In this document: in pieces, positions 8,762-17,051 of the stretch | Position numbering within the stretch: the stretch's first letter is position 1 | Layout of the letters: each line of letters begins with the position of its first letter | NCBI GenBank assembly: GCA_016868785.1 | Contig: VGFS01000023.1 | Location: 1-34,776, forward strand | Direction of reading: 5' to 3' | DNA: 34,776 bases | From: Bacteroidota bacterium | GTDB lineage: Bacteria; Bacteroidota; Bacteroidia; NS11-12g; UBA955 | Made by a program: the position numbers and the translations under genes | Notes under the pieces: model-generated | Databases searched by the model: none | Told to the model about the DNA's origin: nothing | The model's input: only the letters and a program-made list of their open reading frames with translations

Positions 8762-8837
8762 GTTAATTAATCATAGTAGAGTTAATTATTGTTTAACGCT
8801 ATGGTTAATTTGGCGTAAGTGTGTAGATAGAATTTTG
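8762..8837 (+). promoter_or_regulatory. GTTAATT direct repeats and promoter of the beta-helix gene
   Basis: GTTAATT occurs at 8762, 8781 and 8804, spaced 19 and 23 nt, about two helical turns each. TTTG at 8809-8812, a 17-nt gap and GAATTTTG at 8830-8837 form a plausible -33/-7 promoter (6/8 match at -7), giving a start near 8841 and a short leader to ATG 8855. A similar GTTAA-N5-GTTAA lies at 5766-5779 before the TonB receptor, suggesting a shared regulator. Confidence 0.4.
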
Positions 8838-8854
8838 TGAGGAATAATTAAACT

Positions 8855-10621
8855 ATGAAGAAAATTACTCTTTTATCAGTTGTTGCGGCGATGGCCTGCC
8901 AATTGAACGGTCAGTTCATCCAAATGGTTAACTACGCAGGTGCTTTGAGCAGTGATGCGAGCCAAGATTGGACAAAAGGATGGGCCGAGTGGAATCCCAA
9001 GCAAGCGTCATACGGTGTTGCCACCGAGACCACCACATTGAACGATGCGTCTGGCATCAAAAACATCACAGGTACGGTGACATTGGATGCATCGAAGGTG
9101 TATTTGTTAACCAGTACGTGCGTCGTTCGATCTGGTGGTAAATTGATTATACCTGCTGGTACTGTGATTCGCGGTGCAGCAGATTTGACTGCTACGCCAA
9201 AATTGTATGCCATTTTGGTGGTTGAGCGCGGTGGAATGATTGAAGTAAATGGTACTTCAAGCAATCCAGTAACTATGACATCGAACAAAGCTGCCGGTTC
9301 ACGTGATCGTGGCGATTGGGGTGGATTGGTGCTGTGTGGTAAAGCGGTGAACAATCAGGGTGTAGATGCTCAGTTGGAAGGCTTTAACAACGTTGCTGTC
9401 GATAACACTTTGGGTAAATTTGGTGGTACAGACGATGCCGATAACAGCGGTGTGGTGAAATATGTACGTATTGAGTTTGCGGGTTTGGCTTTCGAACCAA
9501 ACAAGGAGGTGAATTCATTGACCATGGGTTCTGTGGGTTCTGGAACCATCATCGAGGGTGTTCAGTGTTCATTTGGAAACGACGACGCGTTTGAGTGGTT
9601 TGGTGGTACTGTAAACTGTAAAAAGTTGATTGCTTACAAAACAACCGATGACGATTTTGATACAGATTTTGGTTACAGAGGCGCGGTTCAATTTGGCATT
9701 GCAGTAAAAGATACTTCGTACTTTGATTTGAGCTGGAATGCACCGTCTGGAGCTTCTACTTCTGAGACTTTTGAGAGCGATAACGATGCTGCTGGTTCAG
9801 GTAAATTGCCTTTGACTTCTGCTGTATTCTCCAACATTACGTGTGTAGGTCCAATTCCTTTGGACAAAACCTACGCCGATTTGAGTGCTACCCACAAAGG
9901 CGCGTTCCGTCGTGGTGCTCGGATCCGTCGCAACAGTCGTTTGAGCATCGTGAACTCCGTGTTCATGGGCTACAGAAATTTTATCATGTTTGACGGTGAC
10001 AGTGTATTGGTTGCCTCTGGAGTGAAGTCGAGCGTATTTAGCGAGACCTCAAACGTTCTTCGCAACAATTACATCGCCAATACCACTGCGGCCGCTGCTG
10101 CCGGAGCCACAAATACAGGATTGGTGGAAGTAGATAGCAAGAACACGCCTGCTGCATTTGATGCTTGGTTGCGCGATGCCAAAAACGGAAACAAAGTGGA
10201 TGATGCGAATTATGCCTCTGGTGCTATCTTGGTTGATCCTAAGAATGCTACCGCCCCTGATTTCCGTCCTGTTGTTGCTTCAAAAATCAATACCTTGGCC
10301 AATTACGATGCCGCTGTATTGACAAAGTTTGGTAAGTTCAGCGCTGTGAATACCGTGGGTAATGTAGTGGTAACCAATGCGTATCCAGTTCCTGCAGCGA
10401 ATAACGTAAATGTTGAGTTGTATGCTCTGGCTTCTGATAATGTGTCTGTGAGCATCGCTGATATTTCAGGTAAAGTGGTGAAGTCTTTGGGTAACCAGAC
10501 TTTGGTCAACGGTGGTAATTTGATCACTGCAGATGTGTCTGATTTGAACAATGGTTTGTATTTCTTGAATGTGGTTTCAAACGGTTCGAAGAGCACATTC
10601 CGCTTCACCGTGGCTCACTAA
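8855..10621 (+). CDS. Secreted beta-helix protein with T9SS type A sorting domain
   Basis: 588 residues. It starts with a signal peptide (MKKITLLSVVAAMACQLNGQ). Residues ~70-460 match a widespread but uncharacterised beta-helix family, sometimes mis-annotated as multidrug transporter: RDRGDWGGLVLCGKAVNNQG, DNSGVVKYVRIEFAGLAFEPN, DDAFEWFGGTVN, TTDDDFDTDFGYRG, ETFESDND and RRGARIRRNSRLS. The acidic motifs suggest metal binding. The last ~75 residues (NAYPVPAANNVNVEL to the C-terminus, with GLYFLNVV) are a type A C-terminal sorting domain, so the protein should be exported across the outer membrane by the type IX system. It follows a TonB receptor, the usual partner, and probably captures a ligand at the surface for it. 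Confidence 0.88.
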   Translation: MKKITLLSVVAAMACQLNGQFIQMVNYAGALSSDASQDWTKGWAEWNPKQASYGVATETTTLNDASGIKNITGTVTLDASKVYLLTSTCVVRSGGKLIIPAGTVIRGAADLTATPKLYAILVVERGGMIEVNGTSSNPVTMTSNKAAGSRDRGDWGGLVLCGKAVNNQGVDAQLEGFNNVAVDNTLGKFGGTDDADNSGVVKYVRIEFAGLAFEPNKEVNSLTMGSVGSGTIIEGVQCSFGNDDAFEWFGGTVNCKKLIAYKTTDDDFDTDFGYRGAVQFGIAVKDTSYFDLSWNAPSGASTSETFESDNDAAGSGKLPLTSAVFSNITCVGPIPLDKTYADLSATHKGAFRRGARIRRNSRLSIVNSVFMGYRNFIMFDGDSVLVASGVKSSVFSETSNVLRNNYIANTTAAAAAGATNTGLVEVDSKNTPAAFDAWLRDAKNGNKVDDANYASGAILVDPKNATAPDFRPVVASKINTLANYDAAVLTKFGKFSAVNTVGNVVVTNAYPVPAANNVNVELYALASDNVSVSIADISGKVVKSLGNQTLVNGGNLITADVSDLNNGLYFLNVVSNGSKSTFRFTVAH

Positions 10622-10647
10622 TTGACATTAGTTTTAATATTTTAAGC

Positions 10648-10684
10648 AACAGGGGAGGACATGGTCCTTCCCTGTTTTGTTTTT
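10648..10684 (+). terminator. Rho-independent terminator of the beta-helix gene
   Basis: AACAGGGGAGGAC, loop ATG, GTCCTTCCCTGTT: a 13-bp stem with one G-T wobble, followed by TTGTTTTT. It begins 26 nt after the stop codon. This is the strongest canonical terminator in the window. Confidence 0.9.
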
Positions 10685-10706
10685 ATGGTTAAGGTTGTTT
10701 GGTTGG

Positions 10707-12266
10707 TTATGGAATCAAAGAAATCCAGGGCGTTTGAATGGTTTCGCCGTGGTGATTGATTTGGATGGTGTATTGTCCTGCCGATAAGCTGCTCAAATCT
10801 ATGTGGACTTGCTTGGCATTGGCGCCGGTGTGTTGCACCTTGGTTTTTCTACCCTGTAAATCGATTGCGAAGACGCTGAAATCGCTTTGCCATGTTTGGA
10901 GTCGCTCATGTTCAATGGTTAGGTAGCCGAGACAAGGATTTGGGTAAGTATTGGGTTTGGCAGGAGGGAGTGAGATGGTTGCGGCAAAAATCATTTGTTG
11001 ATATGCGCTGTTGGTTCTGGTGCCGATGAAGGGCTTGATTCCGTATGGTACGTGATTGCCCCACGGATGGCTGTAGCTGTATTTCCAAGCGTTGTAGGTG
11101 AAGCCATAGTCGGAGGTGAATTTGCCGGAGTAAAACGGATCGCTGCTCATGGATGTATCGATAAGTGCGGCGATGTAATCCAACTCCTTGTAAAGGCTAT
11201 CAATGTGATAGGGGTCTTTGAGGTGTTCCCGAATGTAAAATTCGTACATGCGTTTGTACTGTGGGATGGCGAATAATTTATAGGTAAGGGGGGCTGCACT
11301 GCCGGCTTTGTTGCCCCAGTCATGGATGTTTCGATTTGCGCCGTAGCCTCCCCAATGAACGCCAAAGGTATTGTCCATGTCGTAAGGCAAATACACAAAC
11401 TTGCCAGTTTTCATGTTGTGGTACAGCCAATAGTTGTTTTTGTTGGCGAAGTAGTTGTCCCAATGTCCAATCAGCACTTCCATGGCCAAGGTTTTCAAAT
11501 AGGCTTGTACATCAAACAGGCGTTCGATGCGGGGGATGAATGAATCTGTTGGGGAGTTGTTGATGGCGTTGATGAAGTTAATCAAATCGGTATAATCGTC
11601 GGCCGTTTCGTTGGTTTTCAAGTCGTAGGCTCGATCGGTGCCATTTAGGATGTTTTTATAGGTTAGAGGGTCGGTCCCTTTCCAGGTGAGGTCTGCTGGC
11701 CAGGAACATTTATAGAGGTTGCCGGTATTGTCGCCGAAGCGCGATTGAACAAAGGTTTTGTCGATGAATTCACTGTTGTTTCTCACACCCCAGTATTCGC
11801 CATTGATGTATAGTCTTACGAGGTTGCCTCGGATGCTTGGGTTATAAGCTTGATTCATGGCATGAGCGGAGAGGTATTCACGCGTCATGGATGGGTCGTT
11901 GTGGTTGCCGTTGATGTTGAACTTCCTGAGACCTTGGAATGTTTGTGCAGCGAATTCATTAAAGTCGATCCGAAATCCTTTTCGTTTGGCCGACCGAGAG
12001 GTGTTGCCTTTCAGGCGCATGCCTACTTTGTGGAGGGTGTCTACGTTGTCGTAAATGAACATGGCTGGGTAGCTATGGTCGGAGTACCAGTTTTCTTTCA
12101 GCAACATTTGGTTCAGCGAATCGGGGTGGATCCACAGTTGGATACTGTGCAGTTTGCGATCGAAAATGGTGCCGGGTTTGGGATAAACGGCGGATTGTGC
12201 GTTTGCTTGCGAGGCAAGGCAAATGGCGATGAGGGCAATGAGTATAGGTCGAAGGCAGGTGCGCAT
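10707..12266 (-). CDS. Secreted CotH kinase-family protein with T9SS sorting domain
   Basis: 519 residues from the ATG at 12266 (MRTCLRPILIALIAICLASQANAQ signal peptide; the open frame extends further upstream but without a sensible start). Family features of CotH (spore-coat-protein-kinase fold): GMRLKGNTSR, FRIDFNEF, FNINGNHNDPSM, GNLVRLYINGEYWGVRNNSE and LPYDMDNTFG with the DxD-like Asp296/Asp298 expected to bind metal-ATP. A C-terminal domain (NTYPNPCLGYLTIE to the end) is a type A T9SS signal. Secreted CotH proteins are thought to phosphorylate or bind surface proteins, but the substrate here is unknown. A TATCTTTA -7-like element lies at 12302-12309 on the minus strand. It is divergent from arsR. 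Confidence 0.88.
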   Translation of the reverse strand: MRTCLRPILIALIAICLASQANAQSAVYPKPGTIFDRKLHSIQLWIHPDSLNQMLLKENWYSDHSYPAMFIYDNVDTLHKVGMRLKGNTSRSAKRKGFRIDFNEFAAQTFQGLRKFNINGNHNDPSMTREYLSAHAMNQAYNPSIRGNLVRLYINGEYWGVRNNSEFIDKTFVQSRFGDNTGNLYKCSWPADLTWKGTDPLTYKNILNGTDRAYDLKTNETADDYTDLINFINAINNSPTDSFIPRIERLFDVQAYLKTLAMEVLIGHWDNYFANKNNYWLYHNMKTGKFVYLPYDMDNTFGVHWGGYGANRNIHDWGNKAGSAAPLTYKLFAIPQYKRMYEFYIREHLKDPYHIDSLYKELDYIAALIDTSMSSDPFYSGKFTSDYGFTYNAWKYSYSHPWGNHVPYGIKPFIGTRTNSAYQQMIFAATISLPPAKPNTYPNPCLGYLTIEHERLQTWQSDFSVFAIDLQGRKTKVQHTGANAKQVHIDLSSLSAGQYTIQINHHGETIQTPWISLIP

Positions 12267-12377
12267 GGAGTGCTTGGGGTTTTGCGTTGAATCGCGGTTG
12301 GTAAAGATACGAACAGAATCCTGATGCTCGATTGGTGATTTTTTGGGTGTGAGGTTGTTTATAAAAAATAAATTGTT

Positions 12378-12389
12378 ATATTGCAATAT
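12378..12389 (+). promoter_or_regulatory. Distal ArsR-type operator palindrome
   Basis: Perfect 12-bp palindrome ATATTGCAATAT, identical to the copy at the arsR start 88 bp downstream. It lies upstream of the divergent CotH-family gene. Confidence 0.7.
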
Positions 12390-12439
12390 GTAATGATTGT
12401 AAATGGGCCAAAATTTCAGGGGCGTTGATTTTTTTCGGG

Positions 12440-12477
12440 TTTGTTTGGTTTGTTTTTATAATGTAATATTGCAATAT
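12440..12477 (+). promoter_or_regulatory. arsR promoter with overlapping proximal operator
   Basis: TTTG at 12440-12443, a 20-nt gap and TAATATTG at 12464-12471 (7/8 match to TAnnTTTG) form a promoter. The palindrome ATATTGCAATAT at 12466-12477 covers the -7 element and runs into the ATG (12476). Repressor binding here would block the polymerase directly, the classical ArsR autoregulation. Confidence 0.7.
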
Positions 12478-12811
12478 GGGATTAAGTAAGACTGAATTGT
12501 TTGACGACAGAGAAAATGCTGTGGCCGATATTGCCCGGGTGTTGTCGCATCCTGCCCGCGTGGCCATCCTACAGCACATCATCAATACAGGAAAGTGCGT
12601 AAACAGTGAGCTGGTGAAAGATTGGGGCCTTGCACAGCCTACAGTAACCCAGCATTTGAAAGAGCTTAAGGCATTGGGGTTGATTAAAGGTCGCGTACTC
12701 GGAAAACAAGTCAACTATTGCATCGACCAAGTCAAATGGAAAGAATTCCGCACTTTGCTCGTCGATTTTTTATACCAAACACCTCCAGAAGATATTTCTT
12801 GCGACTGTTAA
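12476..12811 (+). CDS. arsR: ArsR-family metalloid-responsive repressor
   Basis: 111 residues with an ArsR winged helix-turn-helix: ADIARVLSHPARVAILQHI, then recognition-helix region LAQPTVTQHLKELKALGLIKG. The standard ELCVCDL metal motif is replaced by GKCVNSEL (Cys41), while the C-terminus ends ISCDC (Cys109, Cys111), so an alternative thiolate site is likely. The ATG lies within the proximal operator, leaving essentially no leader. The arsC-like gene starts 3 nt after the stop, forming a two-gene operon. No arsB or acr3 efflux gene is in the window. Repression is expected to be lifted by arsenite or a related thiophilic ion. Confidence 0.88.
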   Translation: MGLSKTELFDDRENAVADIARVLSHPARVAILQHIINTGKCVNSELVKDWGLAQPTVTQHLKELKALGLIKGRVLGKQVNYCIDQVKWKEFRTLLVDFLYQTPPEDISCDC

Positions 12812-12814
12812 ACC

Positions 12815-13564
12815 ATGAAAAAAACACTCTTTGCTATCATCGCCATCGCCATGAATCATTTGCCTCTTCAAAGTCAGTCTTTTGATGTGCTTGATACCTA
12901 TTGGACAAAAGTTGAAGCCAATTTGTCGGCCGTTCCGGCCGACCGACAAGATGAACTGAAATCACTCGCCCAGTACATTGCCAAGTCAATCAAGGCCGAT
13001 GGTACCGCCGATTTAATGTTCATTTGCACGCACAACAGTCGTCGGAGTCATTTCGGACAAATTTGGGCTGCCGCTGCTGCGCATCATTTGGGAATTTCTG
13101 GTGTTCGTACCTACTCTGCGGGTACCGAAGCCACGGCATTTAATCCGCGAGCGATTGCTGCGGTGGAGAGAGCGGGCATGATTGCCGAACACATTCCCGA
13201 TCCCATTTTGTTGCAGCGGTTAGACACCAGCAACAAGCAACTTCGGTTTGTGAATGCTGTTGATCTCAACAACAAAGTGATGATGATCACCGCTGGCAAA
13301 GGCGCAGCCCCCATTTTTTGCTTTTCAAAGACATTGGATCACCCGGTGAATCCAACGGCGGATTTCGCGGCAGTGATGACTTGTTCCTCGGCCGATGCTG
13401 CTTGTCCAACCGTACGTGGAGCCAATTTTCGTGTGGCCATTCCCTACGTTGATCCCAAGGTATCTGACGGAAAAGCAGAGGAGGCCGCCACTTACGATGC
13501 GCGTTGTTTTCAAATCGCCACTGAAATGTTTTGGGTGATGAAGGCCGTCCAAAAGCAGTTGTAA
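12815..13564 (+). CDS. arsC: LMW-PTPase-type arsenate reductase with N-terminal signal-like segment
   Basis: 249 residues. The phosphatase P-loop CTHNSRRS (Cys71-x5-Arg77) is followed by SHFGQIWA. Cys190 and Cys197 in TCSSADAACP reproduce the C-x6-C redox pair of thioredoxin-coupled ArsC, so the full three-cysteine relay is present. HPVNPTADFAAVMTC and YVDPKVSDG also fit Bacteroidota ArsC-like proteins, which reduce arsenate to arsenite. Unusually, residues 1-22 (MKKTLFAIIAIAMNHLPLQSQS) look like a signal peptide; an internal ATG at 12851 could give a cytoplasmic form. It is operonic with arsR. A perfect 8-bp-stem hairpin lies in the N-terminal coding region (12925-12943). Confidence 0.85.
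   Translation: MKKTLFAIIAIAMNHLPLQSQSFDVLDTYWTKVEANLSAVPADRQDELKSLAQYIAKSIKADGTADLMFICTHNSRRSHFGQIWAAAAAHHLGISGVRTYSAGTEATAFNPRAIAAVERAGMIAEHIPDPILLQRLDTSNKQLRFVNAVDLNNKVMMITAGKGAAPIFCFSKTLDHPVNPTADFAAVMTCSSADAACPTVRGANFRVAIPYVDPKVSDGKAEEAATYDARCFQIATEMFWVMKAVQKQL
12925..12943 (-). repeat. In-frame hairpin, 8-bp stem, GAA triloop on minus strand
   Basis: On the plus strand GTCGGCCG-TTC-CGGCCGAC, a perfect palindrome; on the minus strand the loop reads GAA. It lies inside arsC and encodes Ser-Ala-Val-Pro-Ala-Asp, in a helix-linker region. Confidence 0.7.
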
Positions 13565-13663
13565 GCCCCTGTGGATTTCATGAAAAGTTTTCAGTCTCAG
13601 ACTGATACCTTGGGTTATGGATTTTTTTGGCTTTGTCGTTGGCGAGTCATAGATTGGCTTATA

Positions 13664-13698
13664 AATAAGGGGGGGCCGCTGCGCGGCCCCCTCTTATT
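13664..13698 (+). terminator. Bidirectional terminator hairpin between arsC and fhs
   Basis: A 16-bp stem (one G-T wobble) runs from AATAAG through a GGGGGG/CCCCC tract to CCGC-TGC-GCGG. It sits between two convergent genes and its A/T-rich outer arms give U-containing tails in both directions. Its core and TGC loop match the hairpins found inside coding sequences here. Confidence 0.75.
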
Positions 13699-13750
13699 GT
13701 TGTCATAAAATTTTTCGCGGGGGGTCAAAACTCACCCACGTTCGCATGGG

Positions 13751-15415
13751 TTAACTCAAACCGGTGATGATGCCATCTTTTACATCCATTCCCATGGCAG
13801 CCGGTTCTTTGGGCAATCCTGGCATCCGCATGATATCACCTGCTACGGCCACCACAAACCGGGCACCGGCGTTTACAATTAACTTCTGAATGGTGATGTT
13901 GAAATTTGTGGCACTGCCCACCTGTTTGGCATTGTCGGTAAAGGAAAACTGGGTTTTGGCGATACAAACAGGCCAATGATTGGCACCCAATGCGTCGATT
14001 TCCTTCAAACTTTTCTTGGCACTATCGGCCAGGATTACACCATTTCCACCGTATACTTTTTGTACGATTTTGTTGAGTTTATCGGCCACAGAATCTGTGA
14101 GTTCATAGGTGTGGTTGATGGGTTTGCTTGGGTATTTTTCTACGATTTCTACCACTATGCGGGCCAAATCTGCAGCGCCTTCACCACCTTTGGCAAATCC
14201 TTGATTTTCAGCGTAGTGGGCGTTGCGCTCAGCACACCAGCCACAGATCATTTGCAATTCATCCTCGGTATCGAAATGGAAGCGGTTGAGGGCAACCACA
14301 ACGGTCTGACCGAATTGCTGTAGGTTGTTTACATGTCGCTCCAAGTTCAACAAACCTTTGTTCAAGGCTTCTTTGTTGGGGAGTTTGATTTCTTTTTCTG
14401 GGCAGCCACCGTGAAGTTTCAAACTCTGGGTTGTGGTCACTAACACCGTGGCGGCGGGCGTGATGCCCGCGGCTCTGCACTTGATGTTTAAGAATTTTTC
14501 GGCACCCAAATCTGAACCAAATCCCGCTTCAGTTACGGCATATTCGCCATGTTGCAAGGCGGCCCAAGTGGCCATGATACTATTGCAACCGTGAGCGATG
14601 TTTGCAAATGGTCCTCCATGCACGAAAGCAGCGCCGCCTTCCAGGGTTTGTACCAAGTTTGGCTTGATGGCGTCTTTCAACAGAATGAGAATGGCGCCAG
14701 TGGCGCCGAGGTCTTTCATGGTAAATGGACTTCCATCGTAGCGGTACCCCAACAAGATGGCATCGATGCGATTGCGCAAATTCTCTAGGCTGGTGCTCAA
14801 GCACAAAATGGCCATGATTTCAGAGGCCGGTGTGATATCAAATCCAGTTTCGGTGGGAATGCCATTGGCCGATCCACCCATGCCCGAATTGATCAAACGC
14901 AAGCTGCGGTCGTTTACATCGAGCACCCTGCGCCACAAAATTCTTTTCAAACCGTTGGGCGTGCCTTGGTTGTTGTAATGGTAGTTATCAAGCAGTGCCG
15001 CAATGGTATTATTCGCTGAAGTAATGGCGTGAAAATCACCCGTAAAGTGGAGGTTGATGTCCTCCATGGGCAGTACTTGTGAGTATCCGCCACCGGCAGC
15101 GCCACCTTTCATCCCGAAACAAGGTCCGAGCGAAGGTTCGCGAAGGGCCACAATGGCTTTTTTGCCGATATGGTTCAATCCTTGCGCAAGGGCCACGGAG
15201 GAGGTGGTTTTTCCACTGCCACTTTTGTTTGGAGTTGTGGCGGTGACCAAAATGAGCTTTCCTTGTCCGATGCGATGGGCATCCGGAGTGAAATCTACTT
15301 TGGCTTTGTACTTGCCGTATTGTTCAATGTTTTCAGTGTCTATGTTGTTCTCAGTGGCAATCGCCTCGATGCGCTTCAAATTCGCCTGCTGTGCAATTTC
15401 AATGTCTGTAAGCAT
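13751..15415 (-). CDS. fhs: Formate--tetrahydrofolate ligase
   Basis: 554 residues, full length. It ligates formate to tetrahydrofolate with ATP, giving 10-formyl-THF in the cytoplasm. Visible motifs: ATP-binding loop TPNKSGSGKTT (residues 61-71; most relatives have GEGKTT), REPSLGPCFGMKGGAAGGGYSQV, MEDINLHFTGDFHAI and GGAAFVHGGPFANIAHGCNS, followed by DIMRMPGLPKEPAA near the C-terminus. It is a single-gene unit, convergent with arsC and divergent from HMG-CoA synthase, with a 182-bp shared upstream region. TATATTTA on the minus strand (15437-15430), 14 nt before the ATG, is a candidate -7 element. Confidence 0.97.
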   Translation of the reverse strand: MLTDIEIAQQANLKRIEAIATENNIDTENIEQYGKYKAKVDFTPDAHRIGQGKLILVTATTPNKSGSGKTTSSVALAQGLNHIGKKAIVALREPSLGPCFGMKGGAAGGGYSQVLPMEDINLHFTGDFHAITSANNTIAALLDNYHYNNQGTPNGLKRILWRRVLDVNDRSLRLINSGMGGSANGIPTETGFDITPASEIMAILCLSTSLENLRNRIDAILLGYRYDGSPFTMKDLGATGAILILLKDAIKPNLVQTLEGGAAFVHGGPFANIAHGCNSIMATWAALQHGEYAVTEAGFGSDLGAEKFLNIKCRAAGITPAATVLVTTTQSLKLHGGCPEKEIKLPNKEALNKGLLNLERHVNNLQQFGQTVVVALNRFHFDTEDELQMICGWCAERNAHYAENQGFAKGGEGAADLARIVVEIVEKYPSKPINHTYELTDSVADKLNKIVQKVYGGNGVILADSAKKSLKEIDALGANHWPVCIAKTQFSFTDNAKQVGSATNFNITIQKLIVNAGARFVVAVAGDIMRMPGLPKEPAAMGMDVKDGIITGLS

Positions 15416-15548
15416 AGGATAAACGTGGTAAATATAGGAAACATATTAACGAACAGACGGAAATCCCGTAGCATTTTTGAACACGTGACCAATCTGTGAT
15501 ACACAGTGTTCATCGGAGTTACCGCGTTGTGCATCGACAAATTATTAA

Positions 15549-15585
15549 GTGTCAAAACGACACCAACTTTATTCTCCTAACTTTG
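15549..15585 (+). promoter_or_regulatory. HMG-CoA synthase promoter with upstream inverted repeat
   Basis: TAACTTTG at 15578-15585 matches the -7 consensus exactly and lies 12 nt before the ATG at 15598. GTGTC-AAAAC-GACAC at 15549-15563 is a perfect 5-bp inverted repeat where a -33 region would lie, so it may be an operator. Confidence 0.5.
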
Positions 15586-15597
15586 TTACATTCACTT

Positions 15598-17037
15598 ATG
15601 TCTATGACAAACATTGGAATCGACGCCATTGCCTACAGTGTGCCAGAGCACCAGTTGCCGATCAAATCGTTGGCTGAGGCGCGGGGTATCGCACCGGAAA
15701 AACTCAGTTTGGGATTGGGTTTGCAATCGATGGCAGTTTGTGCCCCTGGGGAAACCGTGGATCTTTTGGCCGCGCAGTCTGTGGTGAAGTTGATCACAGA
15801 GAATGGCATCGACCCCGCCTCAATCGGTAAAATCTACCTCGGTACAGAATCTGCCTTGGATGGGTCAAAGCCAACAATGACGTATGCGCTAAATCATGTG
15901 GAAGCCGCTCTGGATTTGGAGGGCAGCGCTGTCTTTAAGAATACGGATGTGGTGGACATGACATTTGCTTGTATTGCTGCATTTGATGCGATGTTGTTAT
16001 GTATCGATTGGATTCGCAGTGCTCCAGGACAAGGTCGTATGGCTATTGTTGTGGGTGCGGATATTGCCAAGTATGATTTGCTGTCGAGCGGTGAATACAC
16101 ACAGGGTGCTGGTGCCGTGGCGGTATTGCTGAAAGAGGATCCGCGCATCATGGTGTTGGGGGATACGGTTGGCATCGGGCTCAAAAGTGAATTGGATTTT
16201 TACAAACCATTGCGGTCTTTCAACAAGCTTCAGGCGCTCAAGGACGCCGCAACTTTGCTCGGTGTATCTGTGACGGAATCTGAACTTCAATCAAAAATTG
16301 ACGGGGCGGAATCGGATCGATCAAGTAGTATCGCCAAGAATCCTACCCAACTCAATGTGGATGCCGATCAAATGATTTGGTCTATCCCGGGGGAGACCTT
16401 GAAAATCAGTCGGACGGAACCTGTTTTCGACGGATATTTTTCCAATGAATGTTACCGTGCACGCCTTGAAGAGGCACTTGCGCATTACGCTGAACAGGTG
16501 TCTGATTGGCGGGTGAGTGACTGGTCGACTTGGATTTTTCACCAGCCTTATGCCTATCAGGGGCGCAGGATGGCGGTGAGATTTTGGATGGATGCGGTGC
16601 TCAAGCCTTTGGTGGAATTGGGCGATTCGGCTGCATTGAATGATATGGGATTGTCGGAATTGTTGGGTTTGTCTTGGTCTGAGGTTGGCGGGAATGCTGA
16701 TTTGGAAAAAGTGATTGCCAAGAGTGTGGCGTATAAATCTTTTGTGCTATCGGTGATTGCTCCTGGGGAGCGTGCCTCATCGCAGTTGGGCAATTTGTAT
16801 ACGGGTTCAGTGCTGATGAGTTTGTTGTCGGTGTTGGCCGATGCCCACGAGCGGGGTGTGATTTTGGGTGGAAAAACTGCAGGATTCTTTGCTTACGGCA
16901 GTGGAAGCAAGGGCAAGGTGGTTGCGGGTCGATTCGTTGATGGCTGTGAACATGCGGAATCAGCAAAGCGATTGTTTGCGGATTTGGCTGCACGCAAGGA
17001 GATTGATTTCAGTACTTACGAGCGTTGGCACGCTTGA
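15598..17037 (+). CDS. mvaS: Hydroxymethylglutaryl-CoA synthase
   Basis: 479 residues from ATG 15598 (a second ATG at 15604 is possible). It condenses acetyl-CoA with acetoacetyl-CoA to HMG-CoA, the entry to the mevalonate isoprenoid pathway. Thiolase-fold features: GIDAIAYSVP at the N-terminus, IYLGTESALDGSKP with Glu84, DMTFACIAAFDAML with nucleophile Cys125, SGEYTQGAGAVAVLL, and WIFHQPYAYQGRRM supplying the catalytic His. GERASSQLGNLYTGSV near residue 425 is the conserved C-terminal signature. Bacteroidota lineages differ in using the mevalonate or MEP route; this gene points to mevalonate. The 3' end is 14 nt from the convergent decarboxylase gene. Confidence 0.9.
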   Translation: MSMTNIGIDAIAYSVPEHQLPIKSLAEARGIAPEKLSLGLGLQSMAVCAPGETVDLLAAQSVVKLITENGIDPASIGKIYLGTESALDGSKPTMTYALNHVEAALDLEGSAVFKNTDVVDMTFACIAAFDAMLLCIDWIRSAPGQGRMAIVVGADIAKYDLLSSGEYTQGAGAVAVLLKEDPRIMVLGDTVGIGLKSELDFYKPLRSFNKLQALKDAATLLGVSVTESELQSKIDGAESDRSSSIAKNPTQLNVDADQMIWSIPGETLKISRTEPVFDGYFSNECYRARLEEALAHYAEQVSDWRVSDWSTWIFHQPYAYQGRRMAVRFWMDAVLKPLVELGDSAALNDMGLSELLGLSWSEVGGNADLEKVIAKSVAYKSFVLSVIAPGERASSQLGNLYTGSVLMSLLSVLADAHERGVILGGKTAGFFAYGSGSKGKVVAGRFVDGCEHAESAKRLFADLAARKEIDFSTYERWHA

Positions 17038-17051
17038 TTTTGGGCTCGGCG

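Noticed and set aside
10080-10110. GCGGCCGC palindrome and poly-alanine codons in the beta-helix protein gene
   Set aside because: The palindrome has no loop and simply follows from consecutive alanine codons; it does not share the triloop architecture.
14445-14475. GCGGGC-N5-GCCCGC inverted repeat in fhs
   Set aside because: Only 6 bp with a 5-nt loop, weaker than and unlike the GNA-loop set.
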